DNA from: Prostheceraeus crozeri
Lineage: Eukaryota; Platyhelminthes; Polycladida; Euryleptidae
DNA length: 64,000 nucleotides
Direction: 5' to 3'
NCBI GenBank assembly: GCA_907163375.1
Contig: CAJQUW010006840.1
Span: 62,001-126,000, forward strand
A program made the position numbers and the translations under genes. Positions 57,726 to 64,000 of this stretch are shown piece by piece (position 1 is the first letter of the stretch; each line of letters opens with the position of its first letter). A model generated the notes under the pieces. The model was not told where the DNA came from. It saw nothing but the letters and a program-made list of their open reading frames with translations, and ran no database searches.

Positions 57726-60352
57726 CACGGTGCGCCTGAATCAAGTTTTAGATTAAAAAAATATAACATGAGCGAAACCAATTTTTTCACGATCTATGAC
57801 CTCTTGGGACAAAATAATCGCAGAAATAAAAATATTTCAATGTACAGATTTTTTACAAATGAGCTTTCCCAAAATGGCCGCCCTTTTTGCTATAAAATCG
57901 TCAAGCTGTACATTAGAATGACTTTTCTGCCTTGTTAACTCACTCCAGCTGCTCAAATATCTCAAAAAATGTTATCCAGCAAATGGCATAGCATTTAGCT
58001 CGCACGGAATATCTATTTTTCATTCATAAGTAGTGTATTATCGACATGATGCTATTTTCATAAAAAGGAAAATATTTCTTTATTTTTTAATGAAACAAAA
58101 AGTCATTCAGTTATTAGCGTTCCATAAAGGCATTAGATCACATGTTGTCATTGAATTGATGGATTTAAAAGGAAAACCATGTCTTCAGCTAGCAATTATC
58201 AACTTAAATTTGACTGCAAGAACATTTATGAAAATAATTATAGTATAGTATTTATCTCAACTGTAACTTAACTTCATACATGACTGTGACGGCGGTTTTT
58301 TGATATTCACCCTTGAAACAGTCGTTAATCAACTAATAAGGATATCTTGTTTGAATCATCAAATATTTCTGTGCATTATCAGTGTGTTACACGTCATTCA
58401 CAATCAAAAATATCTGGCATGGAAGACAAAGTTTGCAATGTTTTTCCTATATCATGGTCAGTATTTGACTAGCGCCATCATGTGATAGTTCGCTTACTAT
58501 GACTCATACTTGCATTCAGGCATGATTTGAATTTGAACTATGTGGCAGTGATATCTAACGAATTTGAAATTAGTCTCACATTAATGCTTGGAATGGCTTC
58601 CGCTGGTGATGATCTTGTCTGTGTCGACAACCTCATCTTTGACCATTGAAATGAAATCCAATTTTTCGACGGTGAATAAGTCATCAATTTCGTGTGAAGT
58701 ATTAACAATTCGCTCTTTAAGACCTGCCTCAATAACAAATCGAGATTGGGAAGCATAACAAATATCTCTGCTCATTTTAAACAGTTGTCGACTACTAAGA
58801 TTCAAGTCATCTTGAATATGAGATATATCGTCAACCGAAAGCTGGAGACTATCGTTAGGGTTTTCAATGAAATATTTTTATTCTTACCACTCAATGTAGA
58901 CAGTGAAGTTCCAACATCATCAATAATGCGCGATGCAACCCGCTGTTTAGTGATTTTTGTGGGGGAATCTAATAATTTATCAATATTGTGAATTCTTTGG
59001 CGCTTTGATCGACAAGAATCTCTCGTGGGAACATCCTATAATTTTGAAAAACAAAGGCTACATACCTTAAAACCAGGTGGAGTCTCGGATGTGGCACTGA
59101 AATGTTGTTGAGGACGACCAGCTTTTTTCTTCATCTTATTGGCTTCCTGCAAATTGGCGCGAGCAACCGAACAAATACGACAGGTGCAAATTGTGGTTGA
59201 TCGAAGTATTATCGGTCGATTAGGGTTGCATTCAGAAATCAACGGAAAAGTCACATCATATCCACGTCGTTTCTTAGAAAGCAACATATGGCAGCCATTG
59301 CACAATGCCTCTGGAAAATTAGCATCTTCCGTCGTATAACCGTCAATAACAAACTCCTGGATGCTTTTCATGTCACTTTCAGAAATTCCCCGCTTTCCTT
59401 TACGGTAGCATACCGTGCACACTGTCTTGCGATTTTCATTATGATTTTTCTCGGCACAGACAAGATCATCACCAGCGGAAGCCATTCCAAGCATTAATGT
59501 GAGACTAATTTCAAATTCGTTAGATATCACTGCCACATAGTTCAAATTCAAATCATGCCTGAATGCAAGTATGAGTCATAGTAAGCGAACTATCACATGA
59601 TGGCGCTAGTCAAATACTGACCATGATATAGGAAAAACATTGCAAACTTTGTCTTCCATGCCAGATATTTTTGATTGTGAATGACGTGTAACACACTGAT
59701 AATGCACAGAAATATTTGATGATTCAAACAAGATATCCTTATTAGTTGATTAACGACTGTTTCAAGGGTGAATATCAAAAAACCGCCGTCACAGTCATGT
59801 ATGAAGTTAAGTTACAGTTGAGATAAATACTATACTATAATTATTTTCATAAATGTTCTTGCAGTCAAATTTAAGTTGATAATTGCTAGCTGAAGACATG
59901 GTTTTCCTTTTAAATCCATCAATTCAATGACAACATGTGATCTAATGCCTTTATGGAACGCTAATAACTGAATGACTTTTTGTTTCATTAAAAAATAAAG
60001 AAATATTTTCCTTTTTATGAAAATAGCATCATGTCGATAATACACTACTTATGAATGAAAAATAGATATTCCGTGCGAGCTAAATGCTATGCCATTTGCT
60101 GGATAACATTTTTTGAGATATTTGAGCAGCTGGAGTGAGTTAACAAGGCAGAAAAGTCATTCTAATGTACAGCTTGACGATTTTATAGCAAAAAGGGCGG
60201 CCATTTTGGGAAAGCTCATTTGTAAAAAATCTGTACATTGAAATATTTTTATTTTTGCGATTATTTTGTCCCAAGAGGTCATAGATCGTGAAAAAATTGG
60301 TTTCGCTCATGTTATATTTTTTTAATCCAAAACTTGATTCAGGCGCACCGTG
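57726..60352. mobile_element. Foldback element: 898-bp arms, Cys-rich ORF inside
   Basis: Arms at 57726-58623 and 59455-60352 are nearly identical inverse copies (coordinates sum to 118078), differing at a handful of bases. The outer termini read CACGGTGCGCCTGA. The 831-bp centre carries a minus-strand cysteine-rich coding segment that runs from one arm into the other. The arms contain matching short open frames with no recognisable domain. No clean target duplication is seen (GTCAT against GCATG). Confidence 0.9.
58581..59551 (-). pseudogene. Cys-rich protein, RAG1 N-terminus-like layout
   Basis: The frame 59551-59039 encodes 171 residues with paired cysteines: CTVC (45/48), LCNGC (84/87), CRIC (124/127) and VCSLC (164/167). 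A basic KKKAGRPQQH segment lies at 141-150. After an in-frame TAG (59036-59038) the same frame continues DVPTRDSCRSKRQRIHNIDK. One frameshift near 58870 leads to LSVDDISHIQDDLNLSSRQL and VEKLDFISMVKDEVVDT (58805-58623). This looks like the N-terminal third of a larger transposon protein. The spacing of CxxC pairs before a GRP segment recalls the N-terminal zinc region of RAG1 and of mollusc N-RAG-type transposons. That link is a hypothesis; any zinc-binding transposon protein could look alike. No catalytic domain is present. Confidence 0.5.
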
Positions 60353-60676
60353 GCATGTGTAGCTACGCGTGGTTCACTTCTGCTGACTATACTTCTATGA
60401 CTATACTTCTAATATACTTCTGCTGACTAAATTGAAATGAAATATTACATGTCAAGCTGATGAATCTACAGGGGCACGAGAGGTTGATGCATCCTCATAT
60501 TAGAAAGATTGAAATAGAATAATGTGGCTCCGGGGTCTATAGACCCAATCAGGTCTCTTAGAATTACTTATTATAACTCTAATTAGTAATCACATTATCT
60601 TATCATGTTTTACTGAGTTTCAATGCGAAACTCACCTTATCGGTTCGTTGATAGACGCATAGACATAGGCCTATAT

Positions 60677-61833
60677 GGGTAAATCCAATTTATTCCACAA
60701 CATTTCTGTCTTTTCAACTTTGGGTCTCAGATTTCCGTGAAAATTTGCATATATACTCAATTTATTACTCTGAACACGAAAATCTTAGCGGCGACCACAC
60801 CAAATAAAAACTTTCCATAGAAATCTAGCACTTTTAAAATGCCATTTTCTTCTACATCTCGGTCAGATAGATGTCGAACAGGAAACTCTTCGGCTTCTGC
60901 ATTTGGGTTGCTGATGAGACTGGGAACTTATGATGAATGCTTGCATGCGTAAAGCGAAGTGACCAAAATGTAATGTATTGCATATGATGTCCTTTGACCG
61001 TGACCCGCCTTGTATTCTGACCGAGATCTTCATTTTTAGCGCTGTCCTCTGACCGAGATTTTTTAGGGTCTCGGTCAAAGGACATTCTCGTGGTTTTTGG
61101 AGATTTTGAGAGGGTTAATTAATATAAATGAAAACTTTCTTTTGCATAAATGTTAAGAGCATGGATCCTTCCTATGCTGTGACATTTCATCTATTCCTGA
61201 CAAAATTTCTGGTTTCAGCATCCATGTGAAATGTTTGGGAATATTCAAATACTCAGGTCGAAAAAACGGATAAAAATATCTTTAAACCAATATTGCTCAC
61301 TTGTAACGTCACCAAACTGAATTTTCTTTGCGGATTTATAAACTAGCACACTAGAGGATTCGTTTGGTGCAAAACGTTTGATGGAAAAATCAGTATTCTT
61401 CGAGAAAAGATACCTCGGTCAGAGGACAGAAAACGTCTCGGTCAGAGGATATTTGTTTCATTGGACAATGGAAACCAAGTGAAAATTCAATGATTAATAT
61501 TAATTACAATATTTAAAATTAGACTGTCTTAAAGAGCTGATCTTCTTCTTTCAGATGATATAAATATTAGTGGGTGTATTTAAAAGTAGCTGACCGAAAA
61601 TCCGTGTTGAAGTGAGAATACTGTAACTTTGGACATGCTTTTTTGGTCTCTTTTCAGCAGAAAACGGCAACTTGTGACGGTCTTGGCCTTCTGACTTTTT
61701 AAAAACCATGCCATAATAGATGAGATCCGACGGTTCGATTAAAAAAAACTATTGAAATCGGTTCAGAGATATGGATTTTTACAGATCAAAGACACATCTT
61801 TGTCAAATGTTGTGGATTAAATTGGATTTACCC
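60677..61833. mobile_element. 1157-bp element with 29-bp TIRs
   Basis: TIRs starting GGGTAAATCCAATTTA match over 29 bp with one mismatch (60677-60705 and 61805-61833). They are flanked on both sides by ATAT, a possible 4-bp target duplication. The interior is non-coding but holds at least six copies, in both orientations, of TCTCGGTCAGAGGA-type motifs (60857, 61016, 61044, 61069, 61413, 61437). Confidence 0.82.
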
Positions 61834-63482
61834 ATATGTACTTCTAGTAGGCCTAATATTCTTTTGTAAAATCATAAAATAAATAGGCCTGCAGTTCTTA
61901 TGGTTACAATTAAGAAACATCTCGAGTAAAAGAAAAATGCCAACATGTAAGGCACTTTTCATCTATGATAGAAAATCGTCGTGACTGCAATCATGATGGT
62001 TTCTCTACATACATTCATAATTTGTTCACATAGGCCTATATGCCAAAAGCCAAATTGCACCGGATGAGGAAAAATCTACTCATGTCTTTGTACACAAAGC
62101 GTCCATTTTATAACTTTTTCTTAATGCAATTTATTTAAGATGTACGAGATTTTGAAGAAGCATAGGGATCTAAGTTTCTAAAGTATTCCTTCAATCTGTC
62201 TGAAGTTTTCAGTACATCGGCTAAAATTCGGCATTTTTCAGACTGTTTTCGTGTGCAACCTTGCTGCATACCGGTAGGTTATCTCGCCATAAAAATGTAC
62301 TGATGGTCATGGTCAACCTTATATCGGTGGCTTGCAAAGTTTTAGCAAAAAGCTCGAATTCCACTAACAAAGGCACATCGATCGATTATATTGAAGTATG
62401 AAGAGCAGATAGGCCTATCCTGTTCTATGTGCGCGAATTTTGTGTAGTTTTAAAATTATCTTCATCAGTATAGTCTTGCTTTATTCTGCTTTTTATTCGT
62501 TCAAAATTCAATCTCGGGATTGTACAGCTCTCCAACACCTGGAGTAGGTGCCTTTCTCGGGAATTAAATCCTTACCACAAACCTATGAGTTTATATGAAC
62601 GAGTGATGACATACACTAAAGACGTCAGGTATATAGATGACGGTTATTTGTTGATTTTTTTGAAGCTTCACGCTTTTCGTGCTCATGATCAGAAAATGCC
62701 CAGATTTTAGCACACCTGTTACTTGAATGTAAGTAGGCCTATAGATGCACCCAATTAGAAGATTTAATTGTCATAAAATATTCAATATTTTCATTCAAAA
62801 ATATATTCAATTTCAAAATCTTCCACATCGATCAAAACCTGATCACATTACTAACACAAAAGGATTTCTCTGAATCACATAAGCAACTCAATATAAAAAA
62901 CAAGCAGGCGCTTTGAACTTAAAGTGTACACTTCACATCATGCGCAAAGTATGCCTATGTATATTTCGAGACTAATCAAAAGATGACTGAATGACAATGT
63001 TTTTTTGACTCAGCAGCTTTAAAAAATGAATCAAATTGTTGATAACAAAATAACAAATGAGTCAGATGATTGATGATGTTTCAACAGTTTATCACAAATC
63101 GAAAGAATTTATCAAAAGAATTTTCTCCGTCAAAAGAAACTCATGCTTCGAATAAAACGTATGTGAATTTTCACCGTTCATGTATTAATCAAAGTCTAGA
63201 TAGAAAAATATACAAATACGCATTCCTGAAACAATGTTATAAATACTTCAATTTCTATTTACAGCAATATTGTGTAAATGAATAATAATTGAGAATCTTG
63301 GAATGATTATTTTATGGAGGTCAACATTATGCTGTTGGGCTTCAGTAACAATCGAAAACATCAAGAATTGAGCATTGTTCAAAACGAGCAAAAGTCAGCT
63401 GATAACACACCAAAGTATTAGAATAAACTTGTTTGCCTAATATATCGAAATATAAAATTCGAAACAAATGTGCGCCCCGTTT
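61834..63482. other. Interval downstream of the zinc-finger gene
   Basis: Probably 3' UTR and flank of the minus-strand zinc-finger gene, together with AT-rich spacer. The frame at 63070-63285 has no recognisable domain, and no RNA gene is seen. Confidence 0.4.
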
Positions 63483-64000
63483 TCAATGAGAAAAATCGTA
63501 CACATCTGTTCGTAGGGGAATTCCAATGGACGCATTGGGAAGACTAGGAAAGTCTGAATGATTTCCTCTTGAAGTATTCATGCTCAAGTCTTGGGGCTCA
63601 TCGCTAATGTCCATTGGAGTATTCGCAAAAATATGATCGTTTGACTGAATTCTATCGGCACTCAGGACTTTCGACATGATTAAAGAACTAAGATGACCAA
63701 TTTCCAAGTTCTCCTGCCGTAGAATGGAATCGTTCGGTTGAGATTTATCAACAGCTGCGGCTTCCGGTTTGGTCACAGAATTGAGACGATAATTTTCCAA
63801 GTTATCTTGTCGGTCCTCCTCAGCCCTTCTGAGACATTCTGCAGTTGGCAGAACGTTGACAATACAATCTCTTGGCATTGAACCAGGATGGGTTATTTCT
63901 ATGTGGCGCACTAGATGGTCTTTTCTGTAATACTCTTTCTCACAAACACTACATTTGAAAGGTTTGTATCCCAAGTGTTTTAGCGTGTGTCTTTGTAGAT
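63483..64000 (-). CDS. C2H2 zinc-finger protein, C-terminal part
   Basis: The minus-strand frame is open to the window edge, so the N-terminus is outside. It begins LQRHTLKHLGYKPFKC, the end of one finger with H-x3-H and a TGEKPF-like linker. The last finger follows, CSVCEKEYYRKDHLVRHIEI then TH (C-x2-C-x12-H-x4-H). The remaining roughly 135 residues are low in hydrophobic content and presumably disordered. They include DEPQDLSMNTS, in which PQDLS fits the PxDLS motif that recruits the CtBP co-repressor. The frame ends DVYDFSH. It is probably a sequence-specific DNA-binding repressor in the nucleus. The orthology group is not recognised. Confidence 0.88.
   Translation of the reverse strand, partial: LQRHTLKHLGYKPFKCSVCEKEYYRKDHLVRHIEITHPGSMPRDCIVNVLPTAECLRRAEEDRQDNLENYRLNSVTKPEAAAVDKSQPNDSILRQENLEIGHLSSLIMSKVLSADRIQSNDHIFANTPMDISDEPQDLSMNTSRGNHSDFPSLPNASIGIPLRTDVYDFSH

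Noticed and set aside
59036-59065. 30-bp intron (GTATGT...ATAG) in the Cys-rich ORF
   Set aside because: Too short for a typical animal intron, a multiple of three, and it encodes a conserved-looking CxxC pair. An in-frame stop is the better reading.
58033-60045. Short frames duplicated in the two foldback arms (for example 58033-58248 and 59830-60045) as genes
   Set aside because: They are identical only because the arms are identical. Low complexity and no domain.
57721-60357. 5-bp target duplication at the foldback ends
   Set aside because: The flanks are GTCAT and GCATG, which do not match, so no duplication can be claimed.

Overview
The window looks like a stretch of AT-rich genomic DNA from an invertebrate animal. 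The signs are canonical GT-AG introns several kb long, a metazoan glycosyltransferase gene, a C2H2 zinc-finger gene, and a dense, multi-layered load of eukaryotic transposable elements (CR1/L2-like, I-like and other LINEs, Penelope-like elements, Tc1/mariner, pogo, hAT, foldback elements and a tRNA-derived SINE). The frequent octamer TAGGCCTA and the variety of elements suggest a marine invertebrate (lophotrochozoan or invertebrate deuterostome). The sequence alone does not fix the phylum.

One host gene is essentially complete. It is a glycosyltransferase family 92 (GT92) gene on the + strand with three coding exons (7716-8143, 31757-32051, 41817-42437). The splice phases match exactly and give a 447-residue type II membrane protein. 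Intron 1 is about 23.6 kb and intron 2 about 9.8 kb, and both are packed with decayed mobile elements. A second host gene enters at the right edge on the - strand: the C-terminal part of a C2H2 zinc-finger protein (63483-64000) carrying a CtBP-type PxDLS motif. A third candidate is an isolated minus-strand exon with good splice sites (41209-41370) inside GT92 intron 2.

Layout: 1-560 LINE fragment; 555-656 hairpin; 1505-2891 complete but decayed mariner-type element; 2921-3087 SINE; 4530-5373 minisatellite split by a 489-bp hAT-like MITE with an 8-bp target duplication; 5805-6089 inverted repeat; 6440-6675 transposase tail; 7716-8143 GT92 exon 1; 8296-8840 BED-finger hAT remnant; 8940-9194 LINE tail; 11300-18433 a repeat pair, a pogo-like remnant, a clustered AACGTT motif, a MITE and a SINE; 18780-27020 many LINE and Penelope pieces; 27694-28380 foldback; 31757-32051 GT92 exon 2; 34336-35493 Tc1-like pseudogene; 37120-40435 further transposon debris, including a 1.15-kb element at 38389-39542; 41817-42437 GT92 exon 3.

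The most striking part lies downstream of GT92. At 42870-51576 is an 8.7-kb DNA transposon bounded by about 30-bp terminal inverted repeats. It has repeated subterminal motifs, a 135-bp tandem array near its right end, and a minus-strand transposase-like gene whose N-terminal half is a roughly 2.6-kb array of a 24-bp unit encoding (PPQPVALS)n. That gene now carries several stops and frameshifts. Further right come hAT-like elements (52618-54089, 56161-57003), a palindromic element (54541-55090), and a foldback at 57726-60352. The foldback has two 898-bp near-identical arms around a central cysteine-rich ORF whose paired CxxC layout recalls the N-terminal region of RAG1-like proteins (a hypothesis only). 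A 1157-bp element with 29-bp TIRs and an internal GGTCAGAGGA motif cluster lies at 60677-61833. Most of the window is therefore a transposon graveyard around and inside a large-intron host gene.
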